DNA from: Betaproteobacteria bacterium
GTDB taxonomy: Bacteria > Pseudomonadota > Gammaproteobacteria > Burkholderiales > SG8-41
Assembly (NCBI GenBank): GCA_028292435.1
Contig: JAQGMI010000078.1
Coordinates: 1-38,289 of the forward strand
Reading direction: 5' to 3'
Length of the DNA: 38,289 nt
In this document: positions 33,257-38,289 of the stretch, in pieces
Position numbering within the stretch: the first letter of the stretch is position 1
How the letters are laid out: each line of letters begins with the position of its first letter
Translations under genes and position numbers: made by a program
The notes under the pieces: generated by a model
The model's input: only the letters and a program-made list of their open reading frames with translations
Databases searched by the model: none
Told to the model about the DNA's origin: nothing

Positions 33257-33820
33257 TCATTTTCGCTTATGACAACGACGTTCGGTGGTATCAAACCCGA
33301 TCAAAACCTCGTCCCCGAACAGTTCGCGGAGGCGCTCCAACTCGTGCGTGAGCAGGATGTCCATATGCGTAAGGACGTCGGCGCCTCGAGGCGTATCTGC
33401 GCCTCCGCGTGTTCGTGCGATTTTAGTGAAGTACTGAATATCATCCCGAAGGTGCTTAATGCCCCGCTCGCGATGTTGTTCTCGGTTCGGTCTGAGCTCG
33501 CGCACTCTCTCCGCGCGTTCCGCCCTGGTTTCGGCGGCCGCAGTCGACAATGGACGGCGGTTCTTAAGCCGCGGGGTGGAATTTCGGCGCATGATTATGC
33601 CGAAGGCCCGAGCGAGGATTTCCTGATCTTCGGACGCGGTAATGTCCTTCAGCGCCGTCGTCAAGACAGCACAGTCGGTACCGCGATACAACGCGATCTC
33701 GGTCAGGTGTTCCGCGAACGTCATCGTAGTCTGTCCCCACGCAATGCCGGCTCGGTCTTCCACGCACCCGGAGAGATTCGAGCTCTCTACCCCCTGGTTC
33801 ATGTTCACCGTCGTCTTCAT
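33257..33820 (-). CDS. Hypothetical element protein, coupled by ATGA overlap
   Basis: The ATG at 33818-33820 overlaps the stop of the upstream gene (ATGA). The 187-residue product has an N-terminal stretch of about 20 residues encoded by the tRNA-Arg-like fragment at 33763-33801, a mixed middle (FAEHLTEIALYRGTDCAVLTTALKDI) and a long basic, helical second half (RAERAERVRELRPNREQHRERG ... ELERLRELFGDEV). No family is recognised. The overlap with its upstream neighbour argues that it is a real, translated gene. Confidence 0.55.
   Translation of the reverse strand: MKTTVNMNQGVESSNLSGCVEDRAGIAWGQTTMTFAEHLTEIALYRGTDCAVLTTALKDITASEDQEILARAFGIIMRRNSTPRLKNRRPLSTAAAETRAERAERVRELRPNREQHRERGIKHLRDDIQYFTKIARTRGGADTPRGADVLTHMDILLTHELERLRELFGDEVLIGFDTTERRCHKRK
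33763..33801 (-). other. tRNA-Arg(ACG)-like 3'-half fragment embedded in coding sequence
   Basis: Read leftwards, this 39-nt stretch looks like the 3' half of a tRNA: the tail of an anticodon arm (GAACCAGGGGGT), a T arm with a perfect 5-bp stem GAGAG/CTCTC around a 7-nt loop CTCGAAT, and an acceptor strand CGGGTGC. From memory the order matches tRNA-Arg(ACG). No 5' half and no CCA are present, so it is not a functional tRNA. Such fragments are left at attachment sites of tRNA-targeting elements. It is translated in frame as part of the gene at 33257-33820. Confidence 0.5.
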
Positions 33821-34260
33821 TGAAGGGGCTTGGCGTGGCCGAAGGAGAGGGCGGCTTGGCAACGCGCCAGCTCTCTACCAGCTTCGATGACTTCCGTTGC
33901 AACCTTGGCTGCTGTCTTGCGCTGCGTCTCCCACTTAATGCCCGCAATCTTATGACACCAATGCTCGATGATTGACAGCCAGGTGTCCAAATGCTCGTTG
34001 ATGGCCTCGTGATTGTTGCGAGCGAGGTCGAAGTCCGCAGCCAGCTCTAAAGTGTCTTTGGGATCGCTGCTGTTAGTGCTCGTCAAAAAAGCATTGGTGC
34101 TGGCACGAAAGCGCGCAGCCGCCAGTCTATTTTTGAAGTCTCGCGGGCTAGGCGAAGTTTTCAGATAGTACTCCACCGCCTTACTATCAAGGTTTTCCGC
34201 GCACATTCTCGCCACGACCAGCGCGCACGCATCCGGTGAGGTGACTGACGTCATTTTCAT
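33817..34260 (-). CDS. Hypothetical helical element protein
   Basis: The ATG at 34258-34260 overlaps the stop of the upstream HTH gene (ATGA), and the stop overlaps the next start in the same way. The 147-residue product is predominantly helical (KAVEYYLKTSPSPRDFKNRLAAARFRAS, LELAADFDLARNNHEAINEHLDTWLSIIEHWCHKIAG, TAAKVATEVIEAGRELARCQAAL) without a signal peptide. I do not recognise a family. Its position, coupled on both sides, supports it as a real gene in the early-type leftward operon of the element. Confidence 0.6.
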   Translation of the reverse strand: MKMTSVTSPDACALVVARMCAENLDSKAVEYYLKTSPSPRDFKNRLAAARFRASTNAFLTSTNSSDPKDTLELAADFDLARNNHEAINEHLDTWLSIIEHWCHKIAGIKWETQRKTAAKVATEVIEAGRELARCQAALSFGHAKPLQ

Positions 34261-34487
34261 GGCTTGACCCCTTTCTTCGCACGGGCGCCTAGCCATGCAC
34301 GAACAGCAGCAGGATCGAATCGCGGCTCGCCGCCGACTGGCAGCCAAGGCAGTCCATGACGGTGGCGCAGCCGGCGAATATATGCCGGTTTAACCTTGAG
34401 TTGTTTCGCAAGTTCGGCTGCGGTGAGAAGAGCACCGATGGAACCTTCGGCGAGTACTGGCAAGGGCGACGTTTTGATCGGGCGCAT
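34257..34487 (-). CDS. Small HTH DNA-binding protein (MerR/excisionase-like)
   Basis: I start at the ATG at 34485-34487, which is preceded by a perfect AAGGAGG. The 76-residue protein has a MerR-like helix-turn-helix: LLTAAELAKQLKVKPAYIRRLRHRHGLPWLPVGGEPRFDPAAVRAWLG, where the first helices would contact DNA and PWLPVGGEPRF forms the wing. A longer frame upstream has no support. It is the first gene of a leftward chain of overlapping genes and lies across a 390-bp divergent region from the rightward RAMA-like gene, so it may be a regulator or excisionase of the element. Confidence 0.8.
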   Translation of the reverse strand: MRPIKTSPLPVLAEGSIGALLTAAELAKQLKVKPAYIRRLRHRHGLPWLPVGGEPRFDPAAVRAWLGARAKKGVKP

Positions 34488-34877
34488 GTGAAACCTCCTT
34501 CGATGTTGATTAACTGATGACGCGCTATCGTGCTTTGCTGCGTGTTGCAATCGGGCTGTTAGTTCCATTACGACATGCTCGCGGTGCCCTCGTATACCCT
34601 TGGCTGTTTTCCTTTTCCCGTAAATTCCGCCTCGCTCATTACGCATGATGGCCTCGCCCGTGAATACCCCCGCTTGTCTAATTGTTTCAGCAGTAGGCGG
34701 CCATACAGAAAACCCCTGTGAACGGTTGCGAAATGCGCGGAGTGCGAACAATGACTTTCCGGAGTCGACGCCGCGTAAAAGAGGCACAGTTGGTTATTAG
34801 TGCGAAATGGTTTTTGACTTTCTTCCAAAGAGGACTATAGTGCTATCAGACTGTAGCGCTGTTAGAGAGGAAGAATC
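34488..34877. promoter_or_regulatory. Divergent control region between the two halves of the element
   Basis: This 390-bp gap separates the leftward HTH-led operon from the rightward RAMA-like operon. On its left edge is the AAGGAGG of the HTH gene; on its right edge are the promoter and operator-like sequences at 34814-34860. Short frames in between (for example 34568-34828) have no ribosome-binding site or recognisable composition, so I call no gene. A switch between two transcription programmes would be placed here. Confidence 0.5.
34814..34860 (+). promoter_or_regulatory. Promoter and operator-like palindrome for the RAMA-like gene
   Basis: TTGACT (34814-34819) and TATAGT (34836-34841) are separated by 16 bp and match the sigma-70 consensus well. 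An imperfect palindrome AGTGCTA/TAGCGCT (34839-34845 and 34854-34860) overlaps the -10 box and start-site region, an ideal place for a repressor. AGGAAG follows at 34868-34873 just before the coding start. Confidence 0.7.
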
Positions 34878-35291
34878 ATGATGACCATCGAAGTTGATTT
34901 CGACGTGTTCAAAGCACTCACCCATATGAGACCCCGCGAGGACGTCACCCACAACGATGTGTTGCGCGGGTTGCTCAAGCTTCCAAAGTCAAAGATCGCG
35001 ACAGCTGAGCGCACATCAGAGTCGTCCGCTCAAGGAGCTTGGATAGCCAAAGCTGTTAGATTCCCCGCGGGAACGGAATTCCGCGCTACTTACAAAGGTA
35101 AAGAAGTTCGCGGGCGCGTTGAAGCCGGGGCGCTCGTGGTAAATGAAACACGTTTTTCGACGCCGTCGGCCGCCGCAGTCGCGGTAACCGGCAGTCCGGT
35201 AAACGGCTGGTCGTTCTGGGAATGCCGACTTCCCGGCCAAGCCGCTTGGAAGATGCTGAAGGCAATCCGCGCTGAAGTGAGCAGAAGATGA
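34878..35291 (+). CDS. Ribbon-helix-helix-like protein with RAMA/DUF4357-type domain
   Basis: The 137-residue protein may start at 34878 or at the next ATG, 34881, which has better spacing from AGGAAG. Residues 1-35 (MTIEVDFDVFKALTHM ... NDVLRGLL) resemble the short ribbon-helix-helix unit of SeqA/ParD-like proteins. Residues about 55-130 match the RAMA (restriction-enzyme and adenine-methylase associated) / DUF4357 pattern: FPAGTEFRATYKGKEVRG, a beta stretch ending in RFSTPSAAAVAVTG, and NGWSFWECRLPG. RAMA domains are thought to read or assist modified DNA. No restriction or methylase gene is in view. The stop overlaps a recombinase-like fragment (ATGA). It is the first gene of the rightward unit. 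Confidence 0.75.
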   Translation: MMTIEVDFDVFKALTHMRPREDVTHNDVLRGLLKLPKSKIATAERTSESSAQGAWIAKAVRFPAGTEFRATYKGKEVRGRVEAGALVVNETRFSTPSAAAVAVTGSPVNGWSFWECRLPGQAAWKMLKAIRAEVSRR

Positions 35292-35374
35292 TTAACGCCT
35301 GCAAGCGCGTTGCGATTTATGCACGCGTCCGTATTCCACTCAGTGGTATTTGGTCGCCTTATAAAACTGCCTAA
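35288..35374 (+). pseudogene. Broken N-terminus of a serine recombinase
   Basis: The ATG overlaps the RAMA gene stop (ATGA). The 28-codon frame reads MINACKRVAIYARVRIPLSG and then loses similarity. KRVAIYARV is the start of many serine recombinases, in which VST follows; here the catalytic serine position is arginine and the frame stops within 15 codons. An intact recombinase gene starts 36 bp downstream. I interpret it as the leftover head of an ancestral recombinase gene that was translationally coupled to the RAMA gene. Confidence 0.45.
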
Positions 35375-35410
35375 CGACCGTTACGCCATTTGTTACGCAA
35401 GGAGCACACC

Positions 35411-36091
35411 TTGAAAATCGTCACATACCGAAGAGTTTCGACCTCCCAGCAAGAGCGCAGTGGGCTCGGCCTAGAAGCGCAAAGCGCGGCTATTGATGCT
35501 TGGGCCGAACGGACTCGAGCAACCACCGTAGGCACGTACACGGAAATCGAGAGCGGGAGAAAAAACACGCGGCCTGAGCTGACTGCGGCGCTACACTTGG
35601 CGAAGGTGACGGGCGCCACACTGGTAATCGCGAAGTTGGATCGGCTCTCAAGAAATGCCGCGTTTCTTCTCACCCTGCGCGACAGCGGCGTCCGGTTCAT
35701 CGCGGTCGACATGCCGGACGCCAACGAGTTGACTGTGGGCATTATGGCGCTCGTAGCCCAACAAGAGCGCCAGGCGATCTCAACACGGACACGTGAAGCA
35801 TTGGCTGCTGCCAGACGTCGCGGCGTGCAGCTGGGCAATCCAAACGGCGCCCGCGCATTGCGTATGGCGGGCCGCGGGAACAAGGCCGCCACTGCGTCGG
35901 TGAAAGGCCGTGCGAATGCACATGCTGAAGACTTGCGATCTGTGGTCAAGTCACTCGGAGAGGCCGGCGTCACCACGCTCGCCGCAATCGCGGTTCAGTT
36001 GAACACTCGGGGCATGCGAACCCCACGTGACGCGAAGTGGCACCCCGCGTCCGTACGCAACCTGCTACAGCGCCTCAAGACTCTTTCGTAG
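35411..36091 (+). CDS. Small serine recombinase (resolvase/invertase family)
   Basis: I start at the TTG at 35411, preceded by AAGGAG at a spacing of six; the protein then begins KIVTYRRVSTSQQ with the nucleophile at S10. The 226 residues contain the catalytic domain (arginine motif AKLDRLSRN, D77-R78-R81), the long dimer helix (VGIMALVAQQERQAISTRTREALAAARRRG) and a helix-turn-helix end (VTTLAAIAVQLNTRGMRTPRDAKWHPASVRNLLQRL). All catalytic residues look intact. Enzymes of this type resolve, invert or excise DNA at paired sites. A paralogue with the active site destroyed lies 800 bp downstream. Confidence 0.92.
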   Translation: MKIVTYRRVSTSQQERSGLGLEAQSAAIDAWAERTRATTVGTYTEIESGRKNTRPELTAALHLAKVTGATLVIAKLDRLSRNAAFLLTLRDSGVRFIAVDMPDANELTVGIMALVAQQERQAISTRTREALAAARRRGVQLGNPNGARALRMAGRGNKAATASVKGRANAHAEDLRSVVKSLGEAGVTTLAAIAVQLNTRGMRTPRDAKWHPASVRNLLQRLKTLS

Positions 36092-36447
36092 CAAGAGCCT
36101 CCTGTTTTCATCGGCGGGTTCAGCCGCGATAGACATTCGCTGGACCTTCCGCCTCCGCCGGAATGGGATCGCCAACGTCTTCCATCTAGGAAAATGTATT
36201 TTCGCGAGTTCGTCAAAGGTATCCGCGCAGCGCAAGACCTGCTGAAGTCGCTCACTTGAACGGAGAATTCGCAGCGCTGGAGCCTATGCCAAGTGGATTG
36301 AAACCGGATGGCATGTAGCTTGCTCGCATTAGACGTTGGCCGGATCGCTACTGCAGACGCAGGTAAGCGAAGGCCAACAAAGCGACGGGGCAAAGCGCGT
36401 CAACGCCGTGCCCCGTCTAACCAAGTACTTCTTACAGGAGAAATACA
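36092..36447. other. Intergenic region with structured leader
   Basis: This 356-bp gap separates the two recombinase-containing units. I see no supportable gene. The first 200 bp have GC-rich, coding-like composition without an open frame of note and may be the remnant of an older insertion; this is only an impression. The last 120 bp hold the nested inverted repeats at 36329-36420 and the ACAGGAG site at 36435-36441 that serves the next gene. Confidence 0.4.
36329..36420. repeat. Nested inverted repeats able to form a branched structure
   Basis: An outer pair TTAGACG/CGTCTAA (36329-36335 and 36414-36420) encloses two hairpins. Hairpin 1 (36335-36378) stacks GTTGGCC/GGCCAAC, TCGCT/AGCGA and CTGC/GCAG around the tetraloop AGAC. 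Hairpin 2 pairs GACGGGGCA (36384-36392) with TGCCCCGTC (36409-36417). The array ends 15 bp before the ribosome-binding site of the 36448 gene. It could be a structured mRNA leader or a recombinase binding and crossover region. Confidence 0.65.
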
Positions 36448-36897
36448 ATGGCTGACTCACATGTTACATCAGGCAACACCGGGCGTTTCCTTGTTATGAG
36501 CCTCGATGGTAAAGCGCAACGCCCCATCGAATGCTATCCCACCAAAAAAGCCGCGCTGCGCCGCGCTGCTGACCTGCAGTGCATAGTCGATCATCATCGC
36601 GCTCAAGCCGCCGCCCAGTTCGACAATAAGTATGTGTGCAGGTTCGACCGCGCTTTTCGCAAATGTATTGTCTCCGCACTACACGATACTTGCGTCAAAG
36701 AAACCGGAGACGCGGGCATGCACTTTGGCGTGCAGTACGCCGTTCGAGAGCTCTTGACCGTAGAGATAACAGGGCGCCCGTCTAACGCGGTAAGCGCGCT
36801 GCTGCGTGGCGGTAAAGGCTCACCGTGGACAACGGAAGCATTAGCCCACGCAAACGTAACCGAGGTTCGCATTGCGAACGTCGAGTGCCAGATATGA
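36448..36897 (+). CDS. Hypothetical protein upstream of the inactive recombinase paralogue
   Basis: A good ACAGGAG site precedes the ATG. The 149-residue product has a short N-terminal strand region (GRFLVMSLDGKAQRPIECYPTKKAALRRAADLQ) that resembles a small beta-alpha fold, a cysteine-containing middle (VCRFDRAFRKCIVSALHDTCVKE) and an apparently helical section. I do not recognise a family. Its stop overlaps the start of the pseudo-recombinase by 4 bp (ATGA), so the two are made together and may form a complex. Confidence 0.65.
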   Translation: MADSHVTSGNTGRFLVMSLDGKAQRPIECYPTKKAALRRAADLQCIVDHHRAQAAAQFDNKYVCRFDRAFRKCIVSALHDTCVKETGDAGMHFGVQYAVRELLTVEITGRPSNAVSALLRGGKGSPWTTEALAHANVTEVRIANVECQI

Positions 36898-37565
36898 CGA
36901 TTGTCGCGTTTTTGCATGCATTCGGCGTTCACAAGAGTAGCGTAGATAGAGTCCTGAATGCCGAGCGCGGGGCTATAGCGATGTGGGCGGCCAGCGCAGG
37001 CGCTGAGATAATTGCGACTGTGACCGAGACGGCGCGTGGAAAGAAGATTGCCCGGCCGCAGTTCGCCGCTGCTCTCGCCTTAGCAAAGGAAACCGGCTCG
37101 CGCTTGGTCTTCGCGCGTGCTGGGAAGCTTTCGCGCCGGCTCGATTTCCTCACTGCTCTGCAAGAGCATGGCGCCGGGTTCGTGGCCTTGTCGACCCCTG
37201 GCTTGAATGAGCAGACGCTGGGCAGCCTGGTGCACGTGGCAACCGAAAGGAGGGCGGCCGTCTCGCGAATCATTTGCGACGCGGTCGCCCGGGCGCGATC
37301 ACAGGGTAAACGTCTAGGTTCCCCGCGAGGGAGGCGCGTTCATGCTGACCGGCGCGCCACCGAGCTGGAGCCGGCAATTGTCGCGCTGGTTGAGGAGGGC
37401 ATAACGCGGCCCACACGGATCGCTGCGCGCCTTACTGCGCTTGGCGTGCGTGCGGCTCGAGGCGGCCCGCTTTATCGCCACGCGGTTTGTCGCATGCTGC
37501 AACGCTTGTGCCCGGCGTGTAACGCAACGCGTCGCGCGGCGGACAAGCCAGAGGCGGAGGACTGA
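36894..37565 (+). CDS. Serine recombinase paralogue without catalytic residues
   Basis: The ATG at 36894 overlaps the upstream stop. The 223-residue protein aligns without gaps over its first 80 residues with the recombinase encoded at 35411. The catalytic positions have changed: S10 is F10, R8 is H8, D77 is G77 and R78 is K78, while R81 and the surrounding fold residues (RPQFAAALALAKETGSRLVF) are kept. The dimer helix (HVATERRAAVSRIICDAVARARSQGKRLG) and the helix-turn-helix end (ITRPTRIAARLTALGVRAARGGPLYRHAVCRML) are intact. It should bind DNA and dimerise but not cut. The frame is fully open, so it is a pseudoenzyme rather than a pseudogene. A strong terminator follows. Confidence 0.85.
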   Translation: MTIVAFLHAFGVHKSSVDRVLNAERGAIAMWAASAGAEIIATVTETARGKKIARPQFAAALALAKETGSRLVFARAGKLSRRLDFLTALQEHGAGFVALSTPGLNEQTLGSLVHVATERRAAVSRIICDAVARARSQGKRLGSPRGRRVHADRRATELEPAIVALVEEGITRPTRIAARLTALGVRAARGGPLYRHAVCRMLQRLCPACNATRRAADKPEAED

Positions 37566-37631
37566 CGGCGCGCAGCGTCACAATGTAACTCGATTGGGCC
37601 GGCGTGTAGCGTCACATCGCACACGCTGCCC

Positions 37632-37676
37632 GCGCGTCGCACTGCAGATCATCGCGCAGTGCGACGCGCATTTTTT
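37632..37676 (+). terminator. Rho-independent terminator after the recombinase paralogue
   Basis: A perfect 14-bp stem (37632-37645 pairing with 37656-37669) with a 10-nt loop is followed by A and six T residues (37671-37676). It ends the rightward transcription unit that began at the RAMA-like promoter or at the 36448 leader. Confidence 0.92.
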
Positions 37677-37784
37677 CGGCCTTAATGTTCGGATCGGGAA
37701 AGACGCGTTGGGGGCGTGATGTTAGCCGGCCGGCATGGGCAATCCCGTCACGTACATCGCCGGCAAATTTTTGGAATTGCTAAG

Positions 37785-37910
37785 GTAAAAAGTAAAACGT
37801 TTGTCAGATTAGTAAAAGCATTAACGCGACACGGCCGCACCGCGCAAAAGATGTAAAAGCTTTACCGCAGCATTCGCAAAGTCTTTACATAACACGCGTA
37901 AATGTTTTAC
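37785..37910. repeat. Cluster of GTAAA(A) direct and inverted repeats
   Basis: Eight copies of GTAAA(A) occur in 126 bp: forward at 37785, 37792, 37812, 37853 and 37898, and inverted (TTTAC) at 37861, 37884 and 37906. Two pairs form palindromes (GTAAA-AGC-TTTAC at 37853-37865 and GTAAA-TGT-TTTAC at 37898-37910). The stretch is noncoding and AT-richer than its surroundings. It resembles multiple operators or a second iteron set. Confidence 0.6.
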
Positions 37911-38135
37911 AGGCGCGTAAGAGGCGCGCCTCGAGTGCTGTAGTGCGGCGTGCGAATGCATACCGGCAGTGCGAATTCCGGTCGTCGCGGCAGTCTCCGA
38001 GGAAAATGCATGGCTCACGTCACGCATTGACTTCGAGCGGCTCGGAGAGAACAAAATCGTATTTTAACCGCGTCCTCTAAGATGGAATAGAGTCGTGTCG
38101 TTTCGCGCAATACTGAATGCTAAGGTGTACAAAAC

Positions 38136-38204
38136 CATTGGCATAGTGCATTGGCATAGTGTAATGGTCGAAAAAAGGCCTATACTGATCTTACTATGTA
38201 GTAA
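38136..38204. promoter_or_regulatory. 13-bp tandem repeat, -10-like box and palindrome near the window end
   Basis: CATTGGCATAGTG occurs twice in direct tandem (38136-38148, 38149-38161). A TATACT box lies at 38181-38186, and a palindrome TTACTA-TG-TAGTAA lies at 38191-38204, where a transcript start would be. Apart from the terminator and the GTAAAA cluster, the 724 bp from 37566 to the window end contain no gene I can support. These signals probably control a gene beyond the right edge. Confidence 0.45.
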
Positions 38205-38289
38205 CCAATTCATTTTCATCTCCTCTTTGCCGTCCAGCCTTTGCGTCTCAGCGCTGATCGGAACGGCAGTCTGTGAGACTGCTCTACAG

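Noticed and set aside
32831..33823. A 330-codon rightward frame
   Set aside because: It lies antisense to two leftward genes that have starts, overlaps and plausible protein patterns, and its composition (runs of Arg and Ala) is that of a GC-rich shadow.
36092..36330. Possible remnant of an insertion sequence
   Set aside because: The stretch reminded me of transposon end sequence, but I could not identify a transposase fragment or terminal inverted repeats.
36329..36420. Possible integron attC site because of TTAGACG...CGTCTAAC ends
   Set aside because: attC ends read RYYYAAC first and GTTRRRY last; here the order is reversed on either strand, and there is no cassette array or tyrosine integron integrase.
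38073..38219. A leftward mini-frame with AGAGGAG next to an ATG near the right edge
   Set aside because: The product of about 50 residues crosses the tandem repeat and the palindrome and has no family resemblance; the regulatory reading of this region is simpler.
27152..38289. A second copy of the tRNA-fMet 3' end that would mark the right border of the element
   Set aside because: I read the region for repeats of the acceptor and T-arm sequence and found none; CTGTCCCC at 33731-33738 is too short to count.

Overview
The window looks like a chromosome segment of a betaproteobacterium, most likely Burkholderiales or a relative. The reasons are a yciB–msrB neighbourhood, a GC-rich and strongly codon-biased coding style, and a complete tripartite tricarboxylate transporter (TctA, TctB and a Bug-type TctC). 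A mobile genetic element begins at an initiator tRNA gene and runs off the right end. All identifications come from reading motifs; no database search was possible.

Positions 1-8247 are read leftwards. They hold yciB (cut by the window edge), msrB, a pyruvate/oxaloacetate-type carboxyltransferase, its separate biotin carrier, an FAD-dependent D-2-hydroxyacid dehydrogenase, a periplasmic solute-binding protein and acnA. The 3' end of acnA is odd: a 41-bp near-perfect palindrome covers its stop codon, and a second copy of its last codons lies downstream, before a strong terminator.

Positions 8480-17915 form a rightward operon: a ThDP enzyme, TctB, TctA, an isocitrate-dehydrogenase-like enzyme, a PanE-like reductase, an FAH-family hydrolase, a small exported protein, and LeuC/LeuD-type hydro-lyase subunits. 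A convergent tctC follows. Together they look like uptake and breakdown of a tricarboxylate or branched hydroxy-diacid. A PuuE-like deacetylase and a TauD-type dioxygenase come next.

Positions 20889-26910 (leftward) are the most unusual chromosomal piece. The operon encodes a GAF-GAF-membrane-HlyD adaptor, a fusion of a PqqD/RRE-like domain with an M50 metalloprotease and a HlyD-like domain, and a shortened SecA paralogue. The last two genes overlap by 8 bp. I infer a protein or peptide export and processing system with no ABC exporter, driven by the SecA-like ATPase and possibly gated by the GAF domains.

Positions 27075-27151 encode tRNA-fMet, and the mobile element starts in its 3' end. 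The gene for a large serine recombinase terminates inside the tRNA gene. The element also carries small coupled genes, an iteron-like array beside an AEP primase–helicase fusion, an AlpA-like DNA-binding protein, a chain of overlapping leftward small genes, and a rightward module. That module contains a ribbon-helix-helix–RAMA-like protein, a broken recombinase start, an intact serine recombinase, a small unknown protein and a serine recombinase paralogue that has lost its catalytic serine. Several repeat clusters and palindromes lie between these genes. The distal attachment site is not in the window.
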